Position numbers and translations under genes: made by a program. This document shows, one piece after another, positions 1-12,037 of a stretch of 64,000 bases of DNA (position 1 is the first letter of the stretch; each line of letters opens with the position of its first letter). The notes beneath the pieces were generated by a model. That model had not been told where the DNA came from, did not search any database, and saw only the letters and a list, made by a program, of their open reading frames with translations. This DNA comes from Datisca glomerata (lineage: Eukaryota > Streptophyta > Magnoliopsida > Cucurbitales > Datiscaceae): NCBI GenBank assembly GCA_003255025.1, contig QANY01002375.1, positions 2,238,647 through 2,302,646 on the forward strand, written 5' to 3'.

Positions 1-1
1 C

Positions 2-2466
2 TTGAATGCTTTTGCTGCTTGTTTCTTTTTGGGATTGGTTATTCCTGATGGCCCTCCGTTAGGAGCTGCGCTGGTGGAAAAGCTCGATTGCTTTGTTTCG
101 GTATTGCTCACTCCGATCTTCTTCACCATATGCGGATTGACAACGGATGTTTTCGCTATACAAAAGGTGGAGAATGTGGGTTTGATTCAGTTGGTTATCG
201 TTGTTGCTATATTTGGGAAGGTTTTGGGGACGGTATTACCTCCTCTCTTCTGCAGGATGCCGCTCAGAGATGCACTTGCTCTTGGCCTTATCATGAACTG
301 TAAAGGCATTATTGAATTGGCTATGTTGCTGGGCTTGAAGACACAAAATGTAAGCTTTTATAGTCCTCTTGCTTTTAACATACTTTGATTCATTCTCAAG
401 TCCTTTTGATAACTCGAAAACCACCAACCAACAAATTTATCATCTGACAAAACAAAATGAGAAAATTCGCCAAACCTCCCTTCTATCCTCTAGTTTGATT
501 AAATGACGCGATCATTCCCTTCTATCCTCTAGTTTGATTAAATGACACGATCATTCCCTTCCATCCTCTAGTTTGATCAAATTTATTAGTCTCAAGTATT
601 TTTTTAATTTAAAATACCACCAACAAACAAATTTATCATCTTTCATATGAAAAATATTAGGGAAAATTCCTCCGATCTCTACGCTCGTTTTATTTAAATG
701 ACTTAGACACCCATTTGTTTTAAAAGATTACAGTTGGGTCCACTCAATTAGAAACCGTTTTTTTTTCTCTATGTAAGTATAAATATACTCATAACCATTT
801 TCTAGAAAAAAAATGGTTTTGGAATCTGAAAATGGTTTCAAAAGAAGAGAAGACAGCAATTAGGAATATGAAAATGGTTTGCGGTAAGAACACTCACGTT
901 TGACAAAAAAGTAAAGACAAATATGATATTAAAATTTATTTAAACGGTGTTTGCGTAAGAAATAATGTTTTGGATTTATGCGCATGAAAATTTAAAATAA
1001 GGGAGGTCATTGTCATTAAAGTAAATTAGAAAAAAAGTTAGAGAAATTTAGTCAAAATAATATTATCTATAGTGATATTTTTTAAGTTTCATGGAGAAAA
1101 TAACGGTCGTCTAATTGAGTGCTGAGTAGACTTAAAGTGTTATTTTTTTTAAAAATAAACTTATAATCCATGTCATTTAAGTAAAATAGAGAGGATGTTA
1201 GACGGATTTTTCTAGAACTAAAACGATGTAATCAGCATTGCGAATGCCATGATATGAAACTTGTTGGTTTTGATTTGTGTATTCAGAATAGGTAATTACA
1301 TTAATGTGCAGGTCATAAATGAAGAATGCTTCGCCATTATGATTATCTCTGTGGTGGTTGTAACAGGAGTAATCTCACCTATTGTCAAAGCCCTGTACGA
1401 TCCTTCCCGGCGGTTCCTCGCTTACAAACGGCGGACTATCTTACATCATCGACACGATGAAGAGCTTCGTGTACTCGCTTGCATCCATAGACTAGAACAA
1501 GTTCGACCGACTATGGATCTTCTCGTGGCATCCAATCCTACCCGTCAAAGCCCCGTTAATTTAATCGTCTTACACCTCGTCAAGCTTATAGGTAGTGCTT
1601 CACCTCTACTGATTGCTCATTTACCACACGAATCGTCTTCTCAGTACCCAACCCAATCGGAACAGATATTCAACGCTTTCAGAAAATACGAAGAGCATTT
1701 CAGCGATCGAGTCATCGTCAATTGCTACAAAGGAATCTCTCCGTACTCTACAATGTATAACGATGTTTGCTCCTTAGCCCTAGAAAAGAGGACGACCTTC
1801 ATAATCGTCCCTTTCCATAAACAATGGATGATAGGAGGAGGGGTAAAATCGTCTCATGCTCTCAGAGTTCTCAACAAGAACGTGCTCGAGAAAGCTCCTT
1901 GCTCTGTCGGCGTCCTTATTGATCGTCAAAATCAACAATCTCACTCCGTTGTTTTACATCCATCGTCTTATCGAGTGGCTGTGCTGTTCTTTGGTGGGGC
2001 AGACGATCGAGAAGCACTAGCGTACGCTTCACGAATGTCCGAGCACGATAGCGTACTAATAACGCTATTCCATTTCTCTTCTTCAAAAGAAATCCTCGGG
2101 AGTTCAGAGAAAAGCAAAACGCTCGATACAAAGATCTTGAGCGAGTTTAGACTCAAGGCTTTTCGAAACACGAGAGTGACTTACCAAGAGGAGGTTTTAC
2201 TGGACGGAGGGGCAGCGAGCGGAATACTCAAATTAATCGAAAATGATTATGACCTTGTTCTTGTAGGGCGGCATCGTGGGGACTTGTGGTTGACGTGTGA
2301 TCTTAGAAAATGGAACGAGAAGGGTGAGTTGGGTGCAATTGGAGAGGTGCTTGCTTCGGCCGATTCTAATGGCGGATCGTCGGTTCTGGTGGTTCAACAG
2401 CAGACGAGATTATGGGGAATGCGTGACCCGGAGGAGTCGTTGCGGTTAAGAAGAGTGAACATCTAA
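2..2466 (+). CDS. CHX: CHX-family cation/H+ antiporter, 3' part, two exons
   Basis: This is a monovalent cation/proton exchanger of the plant CHX (CPA2) family, which acts in endomembranes or the plasma membrane in K+ and pH homeostasis. Exon 1 (2-349) enters from the left edge and encodes the last part of the transporter domain: several hydrophobic helices, the segment FFTICGLTTDV, and NCKGIIELAML at the place of the family's NTRG(L/I)xE motif. The intron runs 350-1311 with GT at 350-351 and AG at 1310-1311, phase 0. Exon 2 (1312-2466, 384 codons plus stop) begins VINEECFAIM, carries the last membrane helix (VVVVTGVISPIV) and then the long hydrophilic C-terminal regulatory region typical of CHX. 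About 500 of the usual roughly 800 residues are present; the N-terminal half lies outside the window. The reading frame is intact, so this is probably a working gene. The subfamily member cannot be named from this part. Confidence 0.93.
478..579. repeat. 39-bp tandem repeat inside the CHX intron
   Basis: Two full units (478-516, 517-555) and a partial third (from 556) share the core TTCTATCCTCTAGTTTGATT. The units differ at only one or two positions, so the expansion is recent. The remaining 850 bases of the intron are AT-rich with nothing recognisable. Confidence 0.9.
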
Positions 2467-2635
2467 CCGCGTTTTTACCAAGGAAAATTCTAGTGTACAG
2501 AGCATGTACTGTACATAGGGTTAAATTTAAATCTGAATTATATCTTGTGAACCCCACAGACAGATAGTCTAAGTCCTTGTATGATACAAATGCAAAAATT
2601 GTCTGTCGAAAGCTTTATTCAATTGGTATGTATCC

Positions 2636-4020
2636 CCTTTTAATGTGCATTTTCCCATTACAACGACAGGTGAAATGTTCTTCGTCTACTATACATATAT
2701 CACACACAACAAAACATGTCACTTCATAATTTATGAGAAGACAAGTTATTATTAAAATCTCTATTTATTTGCTGTGTATCTTTACTACAATACACAAGTA
2801 ATCCTACCCACATCAGACACCATTAAATCAACCATGCATTCGGTATTAAAAATACTAGTCACTCCCAGTACATTCTTCCAGCAAATAATAATGTCACTAG
2901 ATAAACCAACATGATTAATTACATTCCAATCATCGAAATTCCATTTTTTAATAATATTCTTAAAAGCTCTTGTTTTGGTTTCTAACAAGCAAACCAATTG
3001 AGGTCTATACTCATGAATAACCTTTCAATGTTTGCACTATCAAGTATCAAGTAAGACTCTAACCTTGACAATTCCAAACAATATAACTCATGGTTGAGTT
3101 GATAGCTTTTCTTGGCAAGCTATCATAGCCATTTCTTCCCCAGAGCTGTAATTAGCGATTCCCCCATATAAATCAAATTCTCATTATCTACTCTAGCTAT
3201 TTCCACTACCAACAATTTCATTAATATGTCAAACCTAATCTGAAATACCATTCATCTTCCTAATCACAATATCATTAGTCCTTCCATTGTGTCCTTCCCT
3301 TTTATCTTTCATATTTTCGAACTTATCATTTTTAGATCTATTTGTTTTAGAGAAAACATTATGATGCCTTCCGCCATCCTTTTCTTTTAAAAATATCAAT
3401 TTGAATCCACCACGAGTTTTTTCATTAGTTTCAGTTCTCAACCAATCCCCTATCTCTCTTACACAGATTAAGATGCTTGAAAGCAACACAAGGTCCTAAA
3501 TCATTATTAATAATTCCACAGAAAAAACAGAAATTAGGGACTATTTCATACCTCGATTCCGCCACAAAAGATTTCTCTCTTTAGAACGGGCATGAATTCC
3601 TCTCTCGACCACGACATCANTCAAACATTTTCTGAAATACCATTAATCTTCCTAATCACAATATCATTTGTTCTTCCATTGTGCCCTTTCCTTTTATCTT
3701 TCATTTTTCGAACTTATCATTTTTAGATCTGTTTGTTTCAGAGAAAACATTATGATGCCTTCCACCATCCTTTTCTTTTAAAAATATCAATTTGAATCCA
3801 CCACGAGTTTTTTCATTAGTTTCAGTTCTCAACCAATCCCCTATCTCTCTTACACAGATTAAGATGCTTGAAAGCAACACAAGGTCCTAAATCATTATTA
3901 ATAATTCCACAGAAAAAACAGAAATTAGGGACTATTTCATACCTCGATTCCGCCACAAAAGATTTCTCTCTTTAGAACGGGCATGAATTCCTCTCTCGAC
4001 CACGACATCAAGAATTAAGG
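2636..4020 (-). pseudogene. LINE (non-LTR retrotransposon) fragment, copy A
   Basis: Read on the minus strand, this piece goes from the end of a LINE ORF1 into the endonuclease of ORF2. Around 3950-3880 (and again 3560-3490) there is a zinc-knuckle-like stretch with PNFCFFCGIINNDLGPC, as found near the end of plant LINE ORF1 proteins. At 2785-2997 a 70-residue stretch with LLETKTRA and SSDIIICWKNVLGV matches the start of the AP-endonuclease domain. There is no reverse transcriptase, so this is an internal fragment. It lies about 170 bases past the CHX stop codon. The same fragment recurs at 6557-7544 next to the next gypsy unit. The family assignment rests on these short motifs only. Confidence 0.6.
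3229..4010. repeat. 391-bp direct duplication with an N at the junction
   Basis: The segment 3229-3619 is repeated as 3621-4010 with only a handful of differences, and the base between them (3620) is N. In the related copy at 6557-7544 this segment occurs once. The spacing between copies A and B (3920 upstream of the N, about 3529 downstream of it) confirms that 391 extra bases are present only here. It could be a genuine tandem duplication or an unresolved assembly join. Confidence 0.9.
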
Positions 4021-4021
4021 G

Positions 4022-4355
4022 TGAGACCAATCAAATGAAAGTACATGATTTGCCAACGTGACAATCTGATGAGGTTAATCAGGGTCATTGATTTAATTGA
4101 TTAAATTGAGATTGACTTAGTTATTAATATTGATAAATTGAATCTCAATAGAATATTTTGTTAATCTTATTTTTAGTTAAGAATTAGATAAACCATATCA
4201 GATTTTATACAACTATTTCAAGGCTTGTAAATAAAGGCCAATTGTAGCTCCAAAGACACAACTCAATACTAAAAAAAGTAATTACTCTCATTATTCCCGT
4301 TGATTCTATCACTTTATTAAATTCTGAACTATTTCTAAAGAATTTTTTCTTTACA
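4022..4355 (+). repeat. LTR remnant of gypsy unit 1
   Basis: A 334-base segment beginning TGAGACC and ending TTTACA stands just before a TTTGATACTTTCATTGAGAG sequence. That sequence sits where the primer binding site is in the other Tat elements of this window. A TATA-like TGTAAATAAAGGCC lies near 4230. No second LTR of this family is seen at the 3' end of the element, so the 5' boundary is inferred from the TG and from unit 2. Confidence 0.6.
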
Positions 4356-4406
4356 ATTTGATACTTTCATTGAGAGTTGAGAATCAACTCAAGAACAAAA
4401 CACAAG

Positions 4407-6515
4407 ATGCCTCGAAAAAAATCACATGCTGCATGAGAAACGAGAAATGCAGCTAACATCGTTGATAATCCTATTAACCAACTCGCATAGCCAGCAAGTA
4501 CAAGAGATGATCTATATCATCTTAACAAGAATGCAAAGCGTGGAGAACCGTAATAGTGAAGCATTACGCAACGCGTTGCAAACTGTGTAAGAATAGGTTG
4601 CAGCATTACAACTGGAGATCATGGGCGTCACGACGAACATAATGATGCTTTAGTCATCAATATTCAGATTGGAAACTGTTTGTTGCGAAGGGTTCTGATC
4701 TGTGATGAAAGTGTCGTTAACATAATTCACCGTTTGGCATTTGAAAAGATGACGATAGATGCACCGAAACTCCGCGGTGTCGGACAAACGCTCATTGGTT
4801 TCAATGCAACCATAACTTACTCAGAGGGAATTTTGTCACTTCATATGCATGCTGAACCATTTAATCATATCAAGGACTTCGTAGTAAATCGATACGCCGT
4901 CACCATACAACACAATATTGGGAAGAACCTGGATCCACAAAATGAAGGTGGTCCCGTCCACATACTATCCACTGTAAGGAGATCAGACTATAAAGGGAGA
5001 CCAGGTAGCCGCCCGTTGTTACACTGTAACGATGCTTAATTCCACAAAATGAGAGACACATTCATTGACATTGGAAATAGAAAGACAACGAAGATAGGAA
5101 TGGAATTGACCGAAGTGGAGAAGCTTGAACTCACAGAGATTCTTAGAGAAAACGTCGACATTTTTGCCACCACGGTCACAAAAATTCTAGCTATCAATGA
5201 AAATTAATTTGTCATAACTTGAATGTTGATCCTTTTTGTGAAACATGTGAAACTAAAAAATGGTCTTTTGCGCTCGAAATAAAATCAGCTATAAAAGAAG
5301 TAGAAAAATTGCGCGACGCTTGATTCATCAAAGAGCTCAGCTACCCGAAATGGCTGGAAAATGTGGTGATAATAAGGAAAAATAAAGCAAATTGGAGACT
5401 TTGTGTGGACTTCACCTAATTAAATAAAGCTTGCCCAAAAGATGATTATCCATTGTCAAGGGTTGATCAGATGGTGGATGCGACATCGAGTCATGAACTC
5501 GTAATCTTCATGGACACATACTCCGACTACAATCAGGTGAAAATGTTTCAATCTAATCAAGAAAACACTTCTTTTATCACTGATTTTGGGATATTTTGCT
5601 ACAATGTGATTCCGTTCGGGTTAAACTATGCCAGGGTAACGTATCAAAGGTTGGTTAATAAGATGTTTGAAAGAAAGATTGGAAAAATAATGGAGGTTTA
5701 CATTGACGGCATGCTTGTGAAAGCAGAAAGGAGGACAAATAACGTCTGTAATATGAGGAAGCATTTATAACCCTAAGGGGAAAGTAATATGAAGCTAAAT
5801 TAAGAAAAATGCAATTCAGAGTGGCAACGAGAAAGTTTCTAGGGCACCTTGTCAATAACAGAGGGATTGAAGTTAACCCTAATCAAGTCAATGCGATCAT
5901 GGAAATAAAATGGTCGAGAACAAAGAAGGAAATTCAAAGCTTAACGGGAAAATTGGTTGCACTGCATAGATTCTCGGGAAGATCAACTGATAAATGCAGA
6001 CCATTTTTTTGCCAAACTAAGGTAGAATTCTGGAAAGCAATGAGACGAAGAATGTGAAGAAGCATTGCAGAAACTTAAGCAGTATTTAGCCTCTCCCCCA
6101 TTATTGCTAAGCCGCTACCGGATGAGGAGCTCTTTCTATATCTCGTAGTTTTGGAAACGGCGGTCAGTGCAACATTGGTTAGATCCGATGACGGATAACA
6201 AAAACTATTTTACTTTATTAGCATGAGGCTTGTAGCTGCAGAAACATGATACAATAAATGGAGAAACTGGTGCTAGCAATAATCATTGCCGAGAGGAAAT
6301 TAAGACATTACTTCCAAGGAAATTTTGTTATAATGATCAATGTAGTAACAGAATTCCCCATAATGAGCCTTTTACATTCTCTAGAGATGAATGGAAGACT
6401 CGCGAAATGGGTACTTGAGCTTGGAGGATACGATATCCATTATATGCCATGGACTGTAATCAAGGCCCACATTCTAGCTGATCTCATTTCCAAGTTTACC
6501 TACGATGACTGGTAA
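4407..6515 (+). pseudogene. Tat-lineage gag-pol fragment, array unit 1
   Basis: The gag start MPRKKSHAA is followed at once by a TGA stop and further stops. The whole middle of gag is absent, because the sequence runs directly into the protease region (from about 4623, with CLLRRVLICDESVV where intact relatives have a VDDGSA-like active site). Reverse transcriptase covers roughly 5100-6056 and shows LCVDF, CPKDDYPL and FMDTYSDYNQVKMF. The palm motif reads YIDGM, so a catalytic Asp is lost. The Ty3-type RNase H C-terminal part (6258-6515) ends LADLISKF. Integrase is missing: the copy is cut just after RNase H by the start of the next LINE fragment. Confidence 0.88.
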
Positions 6516-6556
6516 CATGATTCATTGACATAATACACAAGTAAACCTACCCACAA

Positions 6557-7544
6557 GTCCTTTTAATGTGCATTTTCCCATTACAACGACAGGTGAAATG
6601 TTCGTCATCTACTATACATATATCACACACAACAAAACATGTCACATCATAATTTATGAGAAGACAAATTATTAAAATCTCTATTTATTTGCTGTGTATC
6701 TTTACTACAATACACAAGTAATCCTACCCACATCAGACACCATTAAATCAACCATGCATTCGGTATTAAAAATACTAGTCACTCCCAGTACATTCTTCCA
6801 GCAAATAATAATGTCACTAGATAAACCAACATGATTAATTACATTCCAATCATCGAAATTCCATTTTTTAAAAATATTCTTAAAAGCTCTTGTTTTGGTT
6901 TCTAACAAGCAAACCAATTGAGGTCTATACTCATGAATAACCTTTCAATGTTTGCACTATCAAGTATCAAGTAAGACTCTAACCTTGACAATTCCAAACA
7001 ATATAACTCATGGTTGAGTTGATAGCTTTTCTTGGCAAGCTATCATGGCCATTTCTTCCCAAAAGCTGTAATTAGCAATTCCCCCATATAAATCAAATTC
7101 TCATTATCTACTCTAGCTATTTCCACTACCAACAATTTCATTAATATGTCAAACATTTTCTGAAATACCATTAATCTTCCTAATCACAATATCATTTGTT
7201 CTTCCATTGTGCCCTTTCCTTTTATCTTTCATTTTTCGAACTTATCATTTTTAGATCTGTTTGTTTCAGAGAAAACATTATGATGCCTTCCACCATCCTT
7301 TTCTTTTAAAAATATCAATTTGAATCCACCACGAGTTTTTTCATTAGTTTCAGTTCTCAACCAATCCCCTATCTCTCTTACACAGATTAAGATGCTTGAA
7401 AGCAACACAAGGTCCTAAATCATTATTAATAATTCCACAGAAAAAAACAGAAATTAGGGACTATTTCATACCTCGATTCCGCCACAAAAGATTTCTCTCT
7501 TTAGAACGGGCATGAATTCCTCTCTCGACCACGACATCAAGAAT
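6557..7544 (-). pseudogene. LINE fragment, copy B
   Basis: This is a near-identical copy of the LINE fragment at 2636-4020, without its internal 391-bp duplication. It holds the endonuclease start (6705-6917, LLETKTRA, SSDIIICWKNVLGV) and the ORF1 zinc-knuckle-like region further up the minus strand. It joins directly to the LTR remnant of gypsy unit 2, exactly as copy A joins unit 1, so both came from one duplicated block. Confidence 0.6.
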
Positions 7545-7550
7545 TAAGGG

Positions 7551-7883
7551 TGAGACCAATCAAATGAAAGTACATGACTTGCCAACGTGACAATCTGATG
7601 AGTTAATCAGGGTCGTTGATTGAATTAATTAAATCGAGATGGACTTAGTTGTTAATATTGATAAATTGAATCTCAATATAATATTTTGTTAATCTTATTT
7701 TTAGTTAAGAATTAGATAAACCATATCATATTTTATATAACTAATTCAAGGCTTATAAATAAAGGCCAATTGTAGCTCCAAAGACACAACTCAATACTAA
7801 AAAAAGTAATTACTCTCACTATTCTCGTTGATTCTATCACTTTATTAAATTTCAAACTATTTCTAATGAATTTTTCCTTTACA
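7551..7883 (+). repeat. LTR remnant of gypsy unit 2
   Basis: A 333-base segment TGAGACC...TTTACA, nearly identical to that of unit 1. It contains the TATA-like sequence TTATAAATAAAGGCC near 7753 and is followed by TTTGATACTTTCATTGAGAG. Confidence 0.6.
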
Positions 7884-7934
7884 GTTTGATACTTTCATTG
7901 AGAGTTGAGAATCAACTCAAGAACAAAATACAAG

Positions 7935-9654
7935 ATGCCTCGAAAAAAATCACATGCTGCATGAGAAACGAGAAATGCAGCTAACATCGTTGATAATCCT
8001 ATTAACCAACTCGCATAGCCAGCAAGTACAAGAGATGATCTATACCATCTTAACAAGAATGCAAAGCATGGAGAACCGCAATAGTGAAGCATTACGCAAC
8101 GGGTTGCAAACTGTGTAAGAATAGATTGCAGCATTACAACTAGAGATCATGGGCGTCACGACGAACATAATGATGCTTTAGTCATCACTATTCAGATTGG
8201 AAACTGTTTGTTGCGAAGGGTTCTAATCTGTGATGAAAGTGTCGTTAGCATAATTCACCGTTCGACATTTGAAAGATGACGATAGATGCACCGAAACTCC
8301 GCGGTGTCGGACAAACGCTCATTGGTTTCAATGGAACCATAACTTACTCAGAGGGAATTTTGTCACTTCATATGCATGTTGAACCATTTAATCATATCAA
8401 GGACTTCGTAGTAAATCGATACGCCGTCACCATACAACACAATATTAGGAAGAACCTGGATTCACAAAATGAAGGTGGTCTCGTCCACATACTATTAGAC
8501 GATGAAATACCCACCGTACGGAGATTGGACTATAAAGGGAGACCAGGTAGCTGCCCGTTGTTACACTGTAACGATGCTTAATTCCACAAAAATGAGAGAC
8601 ACACTCGTTGACATTGGAATAGAAAGACAACAAAGATAAGAATGGAATTGACCGAAGTGGAGAAGCTTGAACTCACAGAGATTCTCAGAGAAAACGTCGA
8701 CATTTTTGCCACCACGGTCGCAAAAATTCTAGCTATCAACGAAAACTTAATTTTTTATAACTTGAATGTTGATCCTTTTTGTGAAACATGTGAAACTAAA
8801 AAATGGTCTTTTGCGCTCGAAATAAAATCGACTATAAAGGAAGTAGAAAAATTGCTCGATGCTTGATTCATCAAAGAGCTCAGCTGCCCGAAATGGCTGG
8901 AAAATATGGTGATAATAAGGAAAAAGAAATGAAAATGGAGACTTTGTGTGGATTTCACCGAAATAAATAAAGCTTGCCCAAAAGATGATTATCCATTGCC
9001 AAGGGATGATCAGATGGTGGACGCGGCATCGAGTCATGAACTCGTAATCTTCATGAACACATACTACGACTACAATAAGGTGAAAATGTTTCAATCTGAT
9101 CAAGAAAACACTTCTTTTATCACTGATTTTGGGATATTTTGCTACAATGTGATTCCATTTAGGTTAAAATATGCAAGGGCAACGTATTAAAGGTTGGTTA
9201 ATAAGATGTTTGAAAGAAAGATTGGAAAAACAAAGGAGGTTTACATTGACGACATGCTTGTGAAAGCATAAAGGAGAACAAATCACGTCTGTAATCTGAG
9301 GAAGCATTTCTAGCCCTGGGGGAAAGTAATATGAAGCTAAATTAAGAAACATGCAATTCAGAGAGGGAACGGGAAAGTTTCTAGGGCACCTTATCAATAA
9401 CAGAGGGATTGAAGTTAACCCTAATCAAATCAAGGCGATCATGGAAATAGAATGGTCGAGAACAAAGAAGGAAATTCAAAGCTTAACGGGAAAATTGACT
9501 GCACTGCATAGATTCTCGACAAGATCAAATGATAAATGCAAGCCCATTTTTGCAAACTAAGGTAGAATTCTGGAAAGCAATGAGACGAAGAATGTGAAGA
9601 AGCATTGCATAAACTTAAGCAGTATTTAGCCTCTCCCCCATTATCGCTAAGTCG
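7935..9654 (+). pseudogene. Tat-lineage gag-pol fragment, array unit 2
   Basis: It has the same layout and gag deletion as unit 1. The gag start carries the same early TGA. The protease region spans about 8150-8581 (PKLRGVGQTLIGFNGTITYS, then LHMHVEPFNHIKDF). Reverse transcriptase runs from about 8642 to 9560; it keeps DFTEINKACPKDDYPLP and YIDDM but has stop codons at 8866, 9190 and 9270. The copy ends abruptly at 9654 within the region before RNase H, where unit 3 begins. Confidence 0.87.
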
Positions 9655-9934
9655 TTAATCAGGGTCGTTGATTGAATTGATTAAATCGAGATTGACTTAC
9701 TTGTTAATATTGATAAATTGAATCTCAAAAGAATATCTTGTTAATCATATTTTTAGGTAAGAATTAGATAAACCATATCAGATTTTATATAACTAATTCA
9801 AGGCTTATAGATAAAGGCCAATTGTAGCTCCAAAGACACAACTCAATACTAAAAAAGTAATTATTCTCATTATTATCATTGATTCTATCACTTTATTAAA
9901 TTCCTAATTATTTCTAATGAATTTTTCCTTTACA
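9655..9934 (+). repeat. 5'-truncated LTR remnant of gypsy unit 3
   Basis: It starts at TTAATCAGGGTCG, 53 bases into the LTR as seen in unit 1, and ends TTTACA before TTTGATACTTC. The truncation point is identical to that of unit 4, showing that units 3 and 4 arose by duplication of one rearranged unit. Confidence 0.6.
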
Positions 9935-9984
9935 ATTTGATACTTCATTAAGAGCTAAGAATCAACTCAAGAACAAAACACAAG

Positions 9985-11705
9985 ATGCCTCGAAAAAAAT
10001 GGCATGTTGCATGAGAAACGAGAAATGCAGCTAACACCGTTGAGAATCCCATTAACCAACTCGCATAGCCAGCAAGTACAAGAGATGATCTAGACCATCT
10101 TAACAGGAATGCAAAGCATGTAGAACTGCAACAGTGACGCATTACGCAACGCGTTGCAAACTGTGTAAGAAAAGATTGCAGCATTACAACTGGAGATAAT
10201 GGGCGTCACGACGAACATAATGATGCTTTAGTCATCACTATTCAGATTGGAAACTATTTTTTGCGAAGGGTTCTGATCGGTGATGAAAGTGTCGTTAACA
10301 TACTTAACCTTTCGGCATTTGAAAAGATGACGATAGATTCACCGAAACTCCGCAGGGTCGGACAAACGCTCATTGGTTTTAATGGAACCTTAACTTACTC
10401 AAATGGAATTTTGTCACTTCATAAGCATGCTGAACCATTTAATCATATCACGAACTTCGTAGTAAATCGATACGTTGTCACCATATAACAAAACATTGGA
10501 AAGAACCTGGATCCACAAAATGAAGGCTCTGCCGTCCACGTACTATTAGACGATGAAGTATCCACCATAAGGAAATTGGACTATAAAGGGAGACCAGGTA
10601 ACCGCCCGTTGTTACATTGTACCAATGCTTAATTCCTAAAAATGAGAGACACACTCATTGACATTGGAAATAGAAAGACAATGAAGATAGGGGTGGAATT
10701 GACCGAAGCGGAGAAACTTGAACTCATAGAGTTTCTCAGAGAAAATGTCGACATCTTTGCCACCAGGGTAGCAAACATGTCAGGTATCAGCAAAAAATTA
10801 ATTTGACATAACTTGAATGTTGATCCTTTTTGTGAAACTAGTGAAACTGAAAAATGGTATTTTGTTCTCGAAAGAAAATCGACTATAAAAGAAGTAGAAA
10901 AATTGATCGAAGCTTGATTCAGCAGAGAGCTTAGCTACCCGAAATGGCTACCAAACGTGGTGATGATAAGGAAAAAGAAAGGAAAATGGAGACTTTGTGT
11001 GGACTTCACCGAATTAAATAAACATTGCCCAAAAGATGATTATCTGTTGCCAATGGTTGATCAAATGGTGGGCGCGGCATCGAGTCATGAACTCGTAATC
11101 TTTATGGACACATACTTTAACTATAATCAGGTGAAAATGTTTCAATCTGATCAAGAAAAGACTTCTTTTATCACTGATTTTGGGATATTTTGCTACAATG
11201 TGATTCCATTCGGGTTAAAATATGCCAGGGCAACGTATCAAAGGTTGGTTAATAAGATGTTTGAAAGAAAGATTGGAAAAACAAAGGAGGTTTACATTGA
11301 CGACATGCTTGTGAAAGCATAAAGGAGGACAAATCACGTCTGTAATCTGCGGAAGCATTTCTAGCCCTGGGGGAAAGTAATATGAAGCTAAATTAAGAAA
11401 CATGCAATTCAGAGAGGCAACGGGAAAGTTTCTAGGGCACCTTGTCAATAACAGAGGGATTGAAGTTAACCCTAATCAAATCAAGGCGATCATGGAAATA
11501 GAATGGTCGAGAACAAAGAAGGAAATTCAAAGCTTAACGGGAAAATTGACTGCACTGCATAGATTCTCGACAAGATCAAATGATAAATGCAAGCCCATTT
11601 TTGCAAACTAAGGTAGAATTCTGGAAAGCAATGAGACGAAGAATGTGAAGAAGCATTGCATAAACTTAAGCAGTATTTAGCCTCTCCCCCATTATCGCTA
11701 AGTCG
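9985..11705 (+). pseudogene. Tat-lineage gag-pol fragment, array unit 3, best reverse transcriptase
   Basis: It has the same gag start, early TGA and gag deletion as the other units. The protease fragment begins near 10200 (LIGDESVV in place of the active-site loop). The clearest reverse transcriptase of the array is at 10957-11322: GKWRLCVDFTELNKHCPKDD, then VIFMDTYFNYNQVKMF, TSFITDFGIFCYNVIPFGL and the intact palm motif YIDDML, followed by a stop. The thumb part continues at 11402-11611 in a new frame (KFLGHLVNNRGIEVNPNQIK). The unit ends at 11705, at the same breakpoint as unit 2. Confidence 0.9.
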
Positions 11706-11986
11706 TTAATCAGGGTCGTTGATTGAATTGATTAAATCGAGATTGACTTACTTGTTAATATTGATAAATTGAATCTCAAAAGAATATCTTGTTAATCTTA
11801 TTTTTAGTTAAGAATTAGATAAATCATATCATATTTTATTAACTAATTCAAGGCTTATAAATAAAGGCCAATTGTAGCTCCAAAGACACAACTCAATACT
11901 AAAAAAAAGTAATTACTCTCACTATTCTCGTTGATTCTATCACTTTATTAAATTCTGAACTATTTCTAATGAATTTTTCCTTTACA
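11706..11986 (+). repeat. 5'-truncated LTR remnant of gypsy unit 4
   Basis: It starts at the same base (TTAATCAGGGTCG) as in unit 3 and ends TTTACA before a TTTGATACTTTCATTGAGAG primer-site-like sequence. Confidence 0.6.
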
Positions 11987-12037
11987 GTTTGATACTTTCA
12001 TTGAGAGTTGAGAATCAACTCAAGAACAAAATACAAG

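Noticed and set aside
478..579. CRISPR-like regular repeats
   Set aside because: The repeats are directly adjacent with no unique spacers and lie in a plant intron.
1261..1311. Possible non-ATG start of the second CHX exon
   Set aside because: The reading frame upstream of 1312 is intron sequence; a canonical AG acceptor and phase-0 continuity with exon 1 explain the open frame.
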